Positions 21,440 through 34,324 are shown, counted from the first letter of the stretch. The stretch: 64,000 nt of DNA from Castanea sativa (GCF_040712315.1 NC_134021.1:42791001-42855000); one strand, 5' to 3'. Program-made: numbers and translations. Notes: generated by a model from the letters alone, not told the origin.

Positions 21440-23449
21440 TTGTAGTTTCTTAATTAACTATTTCAATTGATGATTCATCAACGTTTTAATGGCTGAATAT
21501 GCAATTTTAAAAAGTTTAATCAGTGCTAAACCATTATTTGGAGTGTTCACGGAACTTTATTATGACCTTTAGACATTAAAGTTCTGTGACATATACAATA
21601 AACTTTGTATTATCTATAAAAATAATTTGTGGTGGAATAAATTTAAATTGCAATGTATGTCTATTTCTATTTTTATTTTGTTTCTACATTCACAAGCTAA
21701 TAAAGAATGGGGATAGTAATCAACACAATTGGTCATGATTGCTCATCAATTCCATTAGGTTTTCTTTTTCGAACTTGTAATCATTCCAGGATATCAAAAA
21801 TAAAACTCACATGTTATGTACAACAGACGTCATGACTCATGACATGAAAAATAAGATTAGAAATATGTAATATGCAACTATCTTTCTTTCCTTATTTCCC
21901 ACCATCATCATAGATGTATTCTATACATACCTATAAACCCATTAAACAAGCATAATTGCTATCTAATTGACTGAGCAAGGAGAAATTTAACACAATTGGG
22001 CAGCATATCCTTGTCCCCAAAATACACAGGTGAGCATCATCTTCATCACAATATAAGCATTGTAGACAAGAAGTGCTTAATAGTTTATGTAAACACACTG
22101 AAACCATATTAACTGTCCAAAAATACAGACATAACAAAGATGTAGCCATAAAAGGAGTTTAACATAAGCAACTACAATCCATTTTGACATATATATTAAA
22201 CTAATTCCACACTAAGATGTTAAACACCATTAAAAAGCTTTGTTGAATCATTTCTTTTGTTGAGTTAAAGTCTGTTACTTATTTACAACTCATCATCGAC
22301 CACGATTGCACAAAGTCCTCCAAGAAATTAAGAACTATAAGTGCATTCTTGTATCATCACTAAAAGTAGACAAGATAACACTAATGAGTGTAGTAACCGT
22401 ATAGGAAAAACCTACATCAATTTTTTTTTTTGCGTGGATAAATTAGAAAAAACCTGTACTGATATTTGCAGTTTTTTGGAATTTACATATTAAAAAGCAC
22501 TCCGAGTCTTTACCGCATGAACATGTGTACTAAGGGGGATGCTGAACCAAGGTAAATGATCTAAAATATATTCCAATGCCAGAAATTATATAATAAAAAA
22601 ATATTTTAGTACTTAACAATGAGAAATTGATTCTTAAAAAAAGGCAACTGTAAAGAGACAACACAGTGTTCCAAAAGAAATAAGAAAGTAGAAATATGAA
22701 ACAATTCATGGTAAGACAAAGAACACAAATACAATACGACATCAACTATTTTTTACAACCAAAACAAACATTTGAGAGTAAAGCTAAAGCCCACCAGACA
22801 ACCACAAAAACTACTAAGAGTCAAAATTTGTATCATCCAACAACATGCTCTAAAGGCAAGATAGATGGCACTTACGGTACCATTGCAAACTTATGGTCCC
22901 TGAGGGGTATGTGATCCTGAAACGCCTTGACCTGCAAAGGTTTATGCATCATTTAAGAATAAGATTGGTCTTAGCCAACCATTAGAAAATGATACATTGT
23001 GATTTAAAGCTCAACTATAACTCTGATTTAGAGAAATGCTTTTTTGACATGCTATGTCCAAGTAAACGCTGATCATGAACACAGTGATTTGAAAACCTAG
23101 AAAGTCAAAAACTTTTACAATTACATAATCATGGGATGCATTTAACTAGACACATACTGCCTGTGGTGCATTGGTATGAGATCTTATATGGTATTCCTAG
23201 TCTATTACCAAGTATTTTAATATAGCTTGTTGGATATCAGGAACAAGCTCCTCACTAGAGATAGACAAATATAATAAGGGTATCATTTGTCTTATGGTTG
23301 TGATATCTCTAAGGTACTATGAAACTAGGTTTTGAGTTCGAGTTAAAATGTTAGAGCTGCAGGTAATTCGCATATGGAACTAGATAGGTTTAAGAGGGGA
23401 GAATATTCAAAGGTAAGAGTTTATTTCAAAGGCTGCTAGACTTTATTTC
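21440..23449. other. AT-rich spacer
   Basis: No gene recognised. Short open frames on both strands (for example near 21,931-22,149 and 22,530-22,745) have no familiar motif. Confidence 0.45.
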
Positions 23450-23974
23450 AAACATGAATCTAAAAGAAGTCACCATAAAATTGCCAGTGAAAAAAAATTT
23501 AAACACGTCTATCTATACATTGTAAATCATAAGTGGCAAGAAACATGAACTTCAGAACTTGGCATGATAGATAAGCTTACTCAAAACTTTTTTTTTTTTT
23601 TTTTTTTTGAGAAAGAGCTTGCTCAAAGTTGATAACCAACACTGACCACCTTATTTTATTATATAAGTAATAAATGAATATATTGAAGAAATTTGAATAC
23701 ACATGCCATGTAGTCAACTATTGCCTTAATATAACCAACAACCACAACCTAGATATACTAATTATCTTAAAGATAAAGCCACTTATAAAGTTAATCAAAT
23801 AGCAATAATAAAAAGTTATTTGAACAATTTCATATCAAACAGTTTGTTAATTTCTAATGTATGATAAGATCAGTGCCTAGTATATATGAAGAACAAAATG
23901 AAAATCCATACAAAAAAAAATCATGAAATGCATTGAACCTATTTTCCTCAGTACGTAATTGCACCGTTGGCAGC
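23450..23974 (-). pseudogene. 3' end and downstream flank of a lost F-box gene
   Basis: The - strand ends in the codons A-A-N-G-A-I-T-Y-stop at 23,948-23,974, matching the last codons of the F-box pseudogene at 26.8 kb (ATNSAVTY-stop). The flank that follows it (down to about 23,450) parallels 26,395-26,843, sharing GTGGCA(A/G)GAAACATGAAC, AGCTTGCTCAAAGTTGATAA and ACCATAAAATTG-type blocks. The rest of the gene body is gone; a SINE abuts its last codons. Confidence 0.6.
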
Positions 23975-24096
23975 TTTATTTATTTATTTAAATTAGTAAG
24001 TTACACACAGATCCAATGAATCTTGAACCCATAACCTCACTCTCCATCTAGCACTTATAAGGGGAGGAAGTGCCAGTTGAGCTAGAGCTCATTGGC
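23975..24096 (-). mobile_element. tRNA-derived SINE (second subfamily)
   Basis: Read on the - strand from GCCAATGAGCTC, it has an A box TAGCTCAACTGG (24,073-24,084) and a B box region GGTTATGGGTTCAAGAT (24,020-24,036), then a short body and an (AAAT)n tail at 23,975-23,990. It sits immediately against the last codons of an F-box gene relic. Confidence 0.75.
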
Positions 24097-24559
24097 TACC
24101 AGCGCCCGCATTATTTAGGTTCAGTAAAAGCTGAATTTCTACAAGAAAGGATACCTTTCCAACCCCAAGAGTTAGACTGCTTTAACTGACACTAAATATG
24201 CTTTCCGCCTTACAGAACTTAGCCATTAACCCCTTAGAAAACAAAAAAAATTTAATCAGAAATAACTCCCCAGGACTGCTTTGCTGCCAAATAAATCCAT
24301 CTTTCTTAGATGAGCTCGTGAGCAGCTAAAATTCCAGTTTAGTATATGAATTTTCTTGATCCCTACATCATGTCCTCAGAAAAAATCCAAATCCTTCTAT
24401 CAATATCTTTACAAATTGCATCATGCACTTTAAAGAATGAAAAATTATAAATAGACACTGAGCTGTAACAGGTTTGATTAAAGTTAATCTACCTGCCTAA
24501 GACAACAATTTTGCCTTCCATAACTGTGGCTTTTAAGCTACTTTTAACTACAGTTTTAA
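24097..24559. other. spacer between SINE and LINE relic
   Basis: No gene or bounded repeat recognised. Confidence 0.4.
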
Positions 24560-25210
24560 AATGCTATCTTTTTCTGACCCATATCTTAGTTGGACCCAAA
24601 TGCTTACCAGGTCCATTAGCTTTTTCACCTTAAGAAGATCTAACCCAGGATTTATACTCTGTTCAGGAGTGTCAGCACTGAAAAACACCTCAGATTTGTC
24701 AAAATTACAATATGTCAGAAAGGTCGCAATACCAAAATTTTCAAAACACTATCTTGCAATATCATTAGTACCTTGAACAATAGTAATGCAGTCATTGCAA
24801 ACAATAGATGAGAAATAGGATCCAGGCTTCTTGCAATCGTTACTCCTTTATAAACCTTGGAACTATCCCTCCAATAAGGCCAGAGACAATAGATAAAGGC
24901 GAAAGTAGATATCCTTAAGCCGCATTGAGGGAAAAGAAGTTTAACCGAGGGAACCATTCAATACAATTTGACAAGAAACTGTACAGATGCATTTCTTAAT
25001 CAAGTTGATCTAATGACGACTAAAATTCAATTTTTCCAGCAAATCCAAAACAAAGTCCCAGCTAAGTCCATCATAAACTTTATTCATATCAACTTTAAAG
25101 ACTACAAACCACATTTTCGCCCTCCTAGTCTATCTAATTTTTAGATTGTCAGAAATCAATCTCCCTTTAACAAAACCTTGGCTGGCAACAAAAACTATGT
25201 AGCAGTCTCC
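24560..25210 (-). pseudogene. LINE reverse-transcriptase relic
   Basis: On the - strand, in order, are SQGFVKGRLISDN, FKVDMNKVYDGLSWDFV (the palm-domain KxD...KAYD motif of L1-type reverse transcriptases), SLLEKLNFSRH-like and INLIKKCICTVS, then a decayed GLRQGDPLSP region (CGLRISTF) and HLLFAMTALLLF where FADD is expected. Stops and frameshifts break it, and the catalytic DD is lost. It is dead transposon sequence with no endonuclease nearby. Confidence 0.75.
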
Positions 25211-26394
25211 ACAGGTTATACAGGCATGAGCTTGGAGATCTTGACTGAATGCTAACTTTTTAACTGAAGATAAAAAAATATGTGTGTAGGAAATCATGAA
25301 ATCGTCCATTGCATACCATATTATACAATCATTGGAAGAATAAAGTGTGAATAAGAGTAATGACATTGTGAATAGAAAGTCTTAATCTTCACTGCAAAGT
25401 TTGGCCTCAACATAGAGAGTGAGTTATAAAAAGCACTAAGATGCAGATTGGAAGTGATAGCACATACAAACATGCATAAAGACAGTCAAAAATCCTACTT
25501 TGACTTCAAAATTTCATACTAATGTATACCAAGCATTTATAGGGAAAAGAAAAAAGAAAGAAAACTCTGAGAATGAAATGAAGAATAGAAATTCCCTTTA
25601 TATTGTTAATGATATGTTCATACATTTCCAACTACCTATTCAAATGATTTAGCAAGAGGCACAACTCCATCGATGCTTTTTTTTTTTGGATAACATAGGG
25701 AACCTTTCTAAAGAAGAGTCCTTTGGACTTCCCTATAGGCTATAGCTAGTAAAACCTATGGGCAATTGGCCCCACCCACCATTAATTTTTGGGTAAACCA
25801 TAGTAGTTTTAAGTTGATGTCTTCTATTTACATAGTTTTTCTCTATTGTTTTCACCGGTGTTAGCCTTTTGCTTCTACTTCATACAATTGTGTAATTTTT
25901 TTTTCTAGATAAGTTGAATTGCTTTATTGAAGTAAAACACTTTATTTTCAAGATAATAAACACAAAGGGACAAGAAAAATTACAGTCAAACAATTGTGTT
26001 ATAGAAAATTCTAACTCATAAACAAAAGATTAAGAGTGAGAAAAGACAAACAATGTTATGAAATGGAGTCAAACAAAAAAATACACCTAAGCATAACTAC
26101 TTCATTAGGAGTAAAAACAATGACACAAATCATGCAAAAGAATGAAAGATAACAAAATAGATCTGGGAGGTATGAACAGGTCATTTTCAATTCTTATTTC
26201 TTAATCACCCAAAGCAAGCAATACCAATTAGAGAGTTGCTTTCTCATTGTTTTCCAGTAAGAAGATAGCCATTTAAGGCAATAGAAGAATTAAAATGTAC
26301 AATCAAAATCTTTAGATTTAACAGATTACATTTGATAGAATGAGAAACCTTTTGAATAAATAACACAAGAACATGAAGAAGATTATATGTCTGA
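25211..26394. other. spacer with T-run retroelement scars
   Basis: No gene. T-runs at about 25,676 and 25,898, each followed by sequence like that next to poly(A) tails read on the - strand (GGATAACATAGGG, TAAGTTGAATTGCTTTATTG), suggest old retroelement 3' ends, but I could not bound them. Confidence 0.35.
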
Positions 26395-26843
26395 AAACAA
26401 GGAGTTAAAAGAGGTTGCCATAAAATTGTTAGCAAAGAAACAATTGAGCACATCTATCCATACTTTGTAGATTATAAGTGGCAGGAAACATGAACTTGGC
26501 TTGATAAATAAGCTTGCTCAAAGTTGATAAGCAACGTTGGCCAATTTCTTTTTTTAAGTAATAAAATATTATATTAAACAAAATTTGAATTGAGGACAAA
26601 TAATTTTAAGCATATAGGCTATGGATTCAACTATCACCTCAATATAACCAACAATGACCACAAACTTGATAAGCTATTTATTGTAAAGATAAAGCCACTC
26701 CTTGATTAAGGTAATGAAGCAACAATAATAAGAATTTATAAAATAGTGTCATATTCATATCTAAATAATGTATGATATTATCAATACCAAGTGTATATAT
26801 ATATTTATAAAAACATGAAATGCATCTTAATTACCTATTCTCC

Positions 26844-27870
26844 TTAGTATGTAACTGCACTGTTGGTGGCCTTGTCAAGCAAAACTAGACTCTCAATGTA
26901 AGAATCAATAAAAGTATTGTGATTTCTAATCATCCTAAGATCCTTAAAACTCTTTGCTCTCAAGATTCCAAGAGACAAGTTTTCCTTCACTAAATACGAA
27001 TACAGCATGTCAGCATCCCCATTCCTCCTAAAACCAATTGGCCTTGGCATGACCTCTCCGAAATCAACATCAGCAGTAAAAATGGTGTCCATGACGATGT
27101 AACACCATACTCTTTCATCACCCATAAAATGAAATGACGACGACCATGCCCATCGTGACAAATATACTACTTTTCATAACTATAGGCAATGGAACACCAA
27201 TACAAGAGGTTGAAATGTCACTCTGTAAGCAACCCAATGGATAGCCTCAAATGCATGTGGCTCAGGACGACGTAAAGTACATATGCGAAACAAACCAGTC
27301 CTAATCACTCTCCATTCACCAGTAGTGGACAGTGAATAAACCTCGACCTTGGGTTGAGAATTTGCAAGGTCAAGACTATCTTCTGAAGTCACAAACCTGA
27401 CCACTCTATAGTCTTTAGTTTTGGGATCAAACCCAAACCCAAGAAACCCAGTGTAGGTGGCATTGGGTGAAGGAAGGTTCACTAACTTTCGAACACAAGG
27501 TTTCCACAGACATAATCTTTCACTGATAGAGATAAAGTGTAAATCTTTTCAGAAAGGCAGAGCAGGCCGTCACAAGTACCCCCCACAAGGAATGGAACGT
27601 GGCAAGGGTAATCAAAGCTGGAGTGTTGGGTGCAATGAGGGTCATCTTCGTTATGAAATACTAAGGATACTTTGTGAATATGTGGATAGAGGTAGAAGAG
27701 AAGGAGGTTTTTGTTGTAGGAGTGGTGGAGATGGGTGGAAATGAAAGTTGGGTTCTGGATTAATGATTTCCATTTTGAGACTGCGATACAGATGATTATG
27801 GATTTAATGGATAGGAAAACGAAAATATGGGTAAGAATCTCATAAGGTAAAGAACCCCATCGGAGGCAAT
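26844..27870 (-). pseudogene. F-box / F-box-associated domain gene, frameshifted
   Basis: The product family links substrates to SCF ubiquitin ligases. The - strand starts at a MITE edge with the F-box (LRWGSLPYEILTHIFVFLSIKSIIICIAVSKW). It then has the F-box-associated motifs GGTCDGLLCLSEK, LVNLPSPNATYTGFLGFGFDPKTKDYRVVRFV and VEVYSLSTTGEWRVI, then HWVAYRV, VMKEYGVTSSW, FGEVMPRPIGFRRNG and SYIESLVLLDKATNSAVTY-stop. Frameshifts lie near 27,510 and near 27,090, and a stop follows FHCL at about 27,180. The original start (MSDN... in its relatives) is missing where the MITE begins. Fragments of the same family lie at 20.3, 23.9 and 60.6 kb. It is clearly dead in this assembly unless the shifts are sequencing errors. 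Confidence 0.85.
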
Positions 27871-28868
27871 GGCCTGTTTGGAAGTTTAGAGAGGGAAGTG
27901 AGTAGAGGTGAGTAGAGGGAAGAGAGTAGTGGGGAGGAGAGTAGAGGAGAATGGTTATCATCTACCATGTTTGGATGTTTTTAAAATTAGTAAGGGGTAG
28001 GAGTTATTAACCCCTCTTCTTGTTTGGATATTTTAAAAATTAAGATAGAAATGAGAGAAAATGATTTAAATAGACAAATTTACCTTTATTTGAAAATGGA
28101 CTTGCAACATTGGTCTATGATTAATTTGTTAGATTAAATAATTATGACTATAACATGCAATATTTTTTTTGATAATTTTTTTTTCTGATGTGAATTAAAT
28201 AATCAACATTGGTCTATGATTAAATATTTTTTATGTTTTTTATTACACTGAAAAAAGCATCCTTAATTGATAATAATTAAAATAAGAAAAAAAAATGTTT
28301 AGTTTGTTTGTTTACTGAAAAAATCAACAAAATATTGAATTTTGAGTGTCTCTTTTATTTATTATTATTATAATATTTTTATAAATCTTTTGATTTTAAA
28401 AATCAACTGCAAAAGCTGATATTAACTTTTTTGACCCTCATATTCAGATATTTGGTACATACTTGGTCTTGAAAAGGCTCAGGAACACGATAACTGTGGC
28501 AATGCATTTGTTTCCCACGCCACTCATTTATTCCTGAAGGTGAAAAAAAAAAAAACAAACAAACACGACCTTATTGATATTATATACCATACAGTAATTT
28601 ATAATAAGTTTAGGAAAACAATAATTTGTAATTTTGTTAATTTAAAAATGGTAAATTGGAGAATTCATTTGGTCAATAATTTATCTACTCTACTCTCACT
28701 CCAAATCTCTCCAATTTGGGGGAATTAGAAATGAGGGGTTAGAGGTAGTTGAAACCCCTCCAAACCCTTTCCCCTCATTCCTTAAAAAACTTCCAAATAA
28801 GGTAGTTGAATTACTCTTCATTCCTTTATTCTACCCCCTCTCCTTTTTTTAACTTCTAAACAAGCCAT
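27871..28868. mobile_element. MITE-like TIR element, about 1 kb, GGC(C/T)TGTTT ends
   Basis: The left end GGCCTGTTTGGAAGTT matches the inverted right end GGCTTGTTTAGAAGTT. The subterminal regions are also partly inverted (GTGAGTAGAGG ... / CCCCTC...). No transposase. It begins exactly where the F-box reading frame loses its N-terminus. Target duplication not resolved. Confidence 0.65.

Positions 28869-28873
<5 letters not shown>

Positions 28874-28956
<83 letters not shown>
28874..28956. repeat. (GA)n microsatellite, about 41 units
   Basis: Perfect GA repeat just outside the right end of the MITE. The serine/leucine-rich frame on the - strand across it is an artefact. Confidence 0.95.
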
Positions 28957-28958
<2 letters not shown>

Positions 28959-29074
28959 TAGAGTGGGATAAGGTATCGGTATCAAAATCCAATAAGTGTG
29001 AGACATGTCAGCAAAAAATAGCTATCCTAATAACAAAGAAAAGGTGTGTTAGTGGATAGTTATTTTTATATGCA

Positions 29075-29846
29075 CTAGTCGCAAACTTGTGGATTGCGTG
29101 TGATAACTTTTCTTTTTGGGTGATCTCATTATATATATATTTTTAAAACCTTACATATAGCTTTTTTTTTAAACCTTTACACACACATATAATGTGAATC
29201 TTTACATATACCTTTAAGTAAACTTTATATATTCTACTTCATTAGATGCGTAAAACCATAAACTACTACTCCATAATGATAGTTGCTAATTAATTTTATC
29301 TTTTTTTTTAATGATCTCATTTATAAAGCTTCTTACCATTATATATTTTCTAACCAATGATTTGCATAACAAAGACATTTAATGAGAGGTAGCATCGTTT
29401 ATTAGATTTTCAAAAGGTAACGGTGTATGAAAATTTTATATATATAAATAAGGTTAAATGAAATGTCAAAAAAAGAATTTTAAATTTTTTAACTTTATTT
29501 ATTCTTATGCAATTTCTATTATTATTGGAGAACATCACTTTTTTAGTTATAATTGGAAATATGGTTTCTATGATTAAAGTTTGGTTAGTTTTAAGTTTAA
29601 ATTTAGTACTATGATTGTATTTGAATGTTGATTATTGATTTAATTTTTTAAGTGAATATAACGGTTTATTTTACTACATTATAAAGTTTTTAATATTCTC
29701 CACATGGACATCTCTATTTTAGTTTTTACTTATCCTTACAGTCTTTTTGTTTTCTAATTATCGTCAACTAATGACGTTTGATTTTTTTTTCTTTTTCTAC
29801 TCTTTATTACTTTGTATTATTATTTTTATTTACTCCCTCTCTCTCA

Positions 29847-29878
<32 letters not shown>

Positions 29879-31102
29879 AATGGCAACCTATCATTTTCCA
29901 AAATTTGATGATGATTCTATGGCATTAAATATCATTATTAGTTTCTTTATGTTATATTTGTTTTAATATCCACATTAATTTTTTAATTAAGTGTTTCTAA
30001 ATTGATATTTGTTTTGTATTCCATTTTTTCTTTAATGTATTGAGTGTGAGAATGAGACAATGAGTATTTCCCTAGCATTACTTCACTTTATGAGGATAAT
30101 TTTATTTATCGAATTTAAGTAAAATATTATATGTTTAATTTTTTAATATAAAAAGGAGAGGAAATATAAATAATTTAATGATATAGAGGATGTAGCTAAA
30201 TTCAAATGTTGGATAAAATAATATGAGAAGAAAAAATAAAGTAAAAATAAAATATATAACAATAAACACCAAATTATCAAAAGCATGTTATGTAATATAA
30301 TAATAATATTTTTTATATACTATTTTTAATTCTTTATAATGCAATATGATAATATTCAACAATCAAAGTGAACAAAAAAATTTAAAAACAAAACATAAAA
30401 TACAAAACTAAATTGCACCAACCTAAAATAAAGTTATAAAGAGCACAAAAATTTATCAACCTAAAACAAATATGTAAGAAAAACTAAAAAAAAAAAAACC
30501 CACCAAAAAATTGAGAGAGAAAAAACTTTTTTTGTGAGAAAAAATTGTACATAGAATGGAAGAGTGGATGGCAAATTTATGCTAAGAGATTAATAATAAG
30601 AAGAAAAAAAAAAAAGGGAAAGAGGAAAAGGGGTATTAAGGTAGAGGGTTTGAGGAGATGAAAAGGTAAAGAGAATGAAAAAGGTTGGAGAAAGTGTAAA
30701 ATATTAAAATTTTAATTTTATAAATAAAAAAGATGAGAAAATATAAATAATTTAATGATATGGAGGATCTCTTCTTATTTCAATGTTGAATAAAATAAGA
30801 TGGGATTAATAATGATTTTCTATATACTATTTTTAATTCTTTATAATGCAAAAAAGATATAATAATAAACACTAAATTATTCAAATCATGCTATGTAATA
30901 GAAATAATAATATTTTTTATATAATATCTTTAATTCTTTATAATGTGATAATATGATAACATTTAACAATCAAAGAGAGCAAAAAAAAAAAAAAAACCTT
31001 AAAACACAAAAATAAATCTTATCAACCCAAATTAGAGTTCTAAAAACACAAAAATTTATTAACATAAAGCAAAGATGCAAGAAAAATAAAACAATCCACC
31101 AA

Positions 31103-31142
<40 letters not shown>

Positions 31143-31972
31143 GTGAGGGAAAAATATGCAAAGAATGGAAGAGAGGATGACAAATTTATAGAGAGCGTGA
31201 ATAAGAAGAGACAATAAAAGAAGATGAAGGGAAAGACGAATAGTGATATTAAGGGTAGTGGGGAGATGAAAAGGTAAAGTAAGGAAAAAGGTTAGAGAAA
31301 GTGTAAATATTAAAAAAAAAAAGTGAATGTTAAAAAAAATCATAGGAAAATTGGAAAAAAAGAGGAAGATAATTACGTGGATGCTAATTTGGCTTAACTA
31401 AAGCGTAGCAACAATAAATGTTACTCTTCAGCTTTTAAATATATATAGACAAAAAAGATATAACAATAAACACTAAATTTTCCAAATCATGCTATATAAT
31501 AGAAATAATATTATTTTTTATATACTATCTTTAATTCTTTATAATGCAATAATAGAATAACATTTAACAATCAAAGAGAAAAAAAAAAACTTAAAACACA
31601 AAAATAAATCTCATTAACCCAAATTAGAGTTCCAAAAACACAAAAACTTATTAACATAAAGCAAAGATGCAAGAATGGAAGAGAGGATGACAAATTTATA
31701 GTAGGAGGGCGTGAATAAGAAGAGACAAAATAAAGGATGATGAAGGGAAAGATGAATAGTGATATTAAGGTAGAGGGCAGTGAGTAGTGGGGGGATGAAA
31801 AGGTAAGGCAAGGAGAAATGTTAGGGAAAGTGTAGATATTAAAAAAATAAGTGAATGTTAAAAAAAATTATAGGAAAATTGGAAAAAAAGGATAATGATG
31901 TGAATGCTGATGTGGCTTAACTGGAGCGTAGCAACAATAAATACTATGCTTCAACTTTTAGATATATATAGA
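29075..31972 (-). mobile_element. Helitron-like element, non-autonomous, about 2.9 kb
   Basis: On the - strand it begins A|TCTATATATATCTAAAAGTT and ends GCGAC-CTAG|T-type (TTTGCGACTAG followed by T), which fits the 5' TC and 3' CTRR ends and insertion between A and T. The end is preceded by a weak hairpin-like CACACGCAATCCACAAG. The interior consists of at least three imperfect tandem copies of a roughly 0.5-0.65 kb block (about 30,170-30,775, 30,776-31,440, 31,441-31,970), two of which end with the 5'-type sequence (GTAGCAACAATAAAT ... TATATATAGA). No Rep/helicase frame is present. It lies between the F-box pseudogene and its own 5' flank. Confidence 0.6.
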
Positions 31973-32039
31973 TATAGATGTCTCTCATTTATTGAGTTTT
32001 GATACGGATGACATGGTATCATTTAATAAAAAATTATTC

Positions 32040-32310
32040 TTCATAGAGTGAAGGAGAGAATTCGGGTCCGGATGCTAGCTGGACTTAAAAACCAATTCTA
32101 ATACAATGTTCCTAGTTGGGTTTCATGAATTGGGTTCTAAATTATTTTTCTTCTTCTTTCAAATTCAGGTAATTTTCGATCTAAACAAGTTGATCCATTT
32201 CACACCATCAAATATGAATAGTATAAAGAATATATGTATTTAAGATTTGTTGATTTATTTTGTTACTTAGTTTAAATTTGTTACTTTGATGTATTTTGAG
32301 AGTTGCTACT
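32040..32310. repeat. F-box 5' flank, paralogous to about 60,715-60,985
   Basis: GAGTGAAGGAGAGAATT, TTCAAATTCAGGTAATTTTC, AAACAAGTTGATCCA, and AAAGAATATATGTATTTAA run in the same order at both sites. At 60.7 kb this sequence lies about 70 bp upstream of an F-box ATG on the - strand. Here it is about 4.2 kb from the F-box pseudogene, the gap being filled by the MITE, the GA run and the Helitron-like element. Confidence 0.65.
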
Positions 32311-32915
32311 TATATAAATTGTAATTATTCATTGAATATTGAGTTTAAATAATTTTAGGTAACCCTAATTTTGAATGAGTTAGTTACTCAAGGATTGCAT
32401 ATAAACCAATTGCATTTGGTGTTTGGACCTTATGTTGAAGTTTTAGTCATCTTAGAAAATTTGGATGAAGAGTGATGGTAGTTGGCAACATTAAGCTCTC
32501 AACTGATAGACTAATTAAGTGTATAATGTTGAGTGGTTTAAATTCCCACATTTCCTTTAAAGTAAATGGTTAAGATGCTACCATATCATCAATCCACAAA
32601 TACAACCCTAAATTAGTCTATCAAAACACTAAATAAATAAATACTTTTTATCTATCCTAAACATTAACATCTAATGTCGTTCAACTTCTAGATCATCAAC
32701 AACTACAACATTGATAAAAGCCGTCGATAGATCTCAACTATCAAAAGATCCATTTAAACTAGGTCACATTTAGAAGCAAAATTCGTATTTAGGGGTGTTT
32801 ATGGGTTGGGTCAGGTTAGCTTTGAGTTATTTTTCAACCCAATCCATTGTAGGTCTAAAAACCAACCCAACCTAACCATTAAGGAGCCAATTGGGTTGGA
32901 ATAATTTTGTTAGAC

Positions 32916-32953
<38 letters not shown>

Positions 32954-33222
32954 CTATTGGCTTACTATAAATTATTAAAGCTCACTATTTAATAAATTAT
33001 TACAACTTAAAAAATTAGTTATAATATTCCAAGTTGATCAAAATTAACTCTTAAAATGTTAAAACAAATCAAAATAATAAAGTTAAACTAAGTAAAAAGT
33101 CTAAAATAAATAACACTAACAAATTATAAATACATATATCTTTCATATTATAATTTTTTTTTAATTACTCTTTTTCCCTTCTCTTTGATATATGTAAAGC
33201 TGTGATCTACAACAATATTTTA
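32311..33222. other. AT-rich spacer with (AAT)n run
   Basis: No gene seen. A perfect trinucleotide run (AAT/TAA) lies at about 32,917-32,951. Confidence 0.5.
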
Positions 33223-34268
33223 TGTTAGCTTTATTCCATGACAAAAAGTATTGTATTTGCTTTAATTTGTTCTTTGTATTTTGTGGGATTTTATTGTATT
33301 GAGTTTAGTATTAAGTTGGTGAAGAATCAAGCTTGAAATGAAGAATTAGTGCATTTTTGCGATTGTCTCGCGAGTAGCTCGCAAGAAGAGTATCCCGCGA
33401 AAAGGGCACGCGAGAAGTACATGCTAGAAGCTGAAGAGTCGTGCCAGCCTGGAGGATTTCGCGAGTGTCTCGCGTGTAAGGCTTTCCCGCAAGATACCCG
33501 CGAAACTCTTTGCCTGGAGGATTTTTTAAGTGTGACTTTCTTACCCTTTACCAATACTATATATACCCTCATTACCTACAAATGTGTAAGGAGGCCATTC
33601 AGAGGAAAAAACCCTAGATAGGTTTTCAACAACACACACACCTATATTTTAGAGAGAGAGCTACCCATCCTTAGTAAGAAATCATTGTAGCCTCTCCTCC
33701 TTCCATCTCCTATTGCCATACCTTGAGAGGAGATTTGTACCCAAACACAACCCACACCTTTTATGAGTGTAGAGAGTGTTTTGGAGCTTGGGAAGCTTTG
33801 GAGATTTGCCAAAAGAAGCCGGTGAAGCTTGGCGGAAGCAATCGGGCGTATTGCTGGATCCGGAAAGCTAGATAAGACACAGTTCCGAGAAGTGTTTATT
33901 GGAGTATGAACTTGGAAGGCTTAGATACATTGGGTAGATTAGGCTTAGAGGGTCTCTTGCCATTCGTGTATCCCAACTTATTGTCTAGTGGATCGATTTA
34001 CCGCTTAGAGGGCTGCAGAAAGGTTTTTCGCCGAGTTTTTCGGTTTCCTCTTCGATAACACATCACGGTGTTATCTTGTGTTTGCATCTCTCTTCCCTTA
34101 CTCTTGTCCTTTACTTTTACTATTTGTTGTCCATGTTTATGCACTAGAGTAGTATCGGTTAATTGCGCTTCATTTACTCTTGTTTCCGCACTTAGTTTAA
34201 GTTAGAGTAAAATCAATCTAGCCGTAATTTATTAATTGGGGGTCTAAACAGCTCTTGTATTTTTAACA
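33223..34268 (+). mobile_element. probable solo LTR, about 1.04 kb
   Basis: A block richer in G+C than its surroundings starts TGTTAGC and ends near TTTTTAACA. It contains ACTATATATACCCTC, a good TATA box (33,559-33,573), followed by AAACCCTAGATAGG and a CTCTTCC-rich leader, as in LTR U3-R regions, with repeated CGCGAG motifs upstream. No coding region follows. Two end choices are possible: 34,260 gives a TTTTA flank matching 33,218-33,222 but a non-canonical terminus, and 34,268 gives TG...CA without a duplication. Confidence 0.6.
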
Positions 34269-34324
34269 CAAAACTGAGCTTTCAATATAAAATTGAAACT
34301 CAAACCTATTTGATATCTTAAAGC

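Noticed and set aside
27457..27744. + strand open frame of 95 codons
   Set aside because: Antisense to the F-box pseudogene; no independent support.
28818..29006. Open frame on the - strand rich in Leu-Ser
   Set aside because: Translation of the (GA)n microsatellite.
33327..33621. Overlapping frames on both strands (81 and 90 codons)
   Set aside because: They lie in the G+C-rich U3-like part of the probable solo LTR and match no protein family I know.
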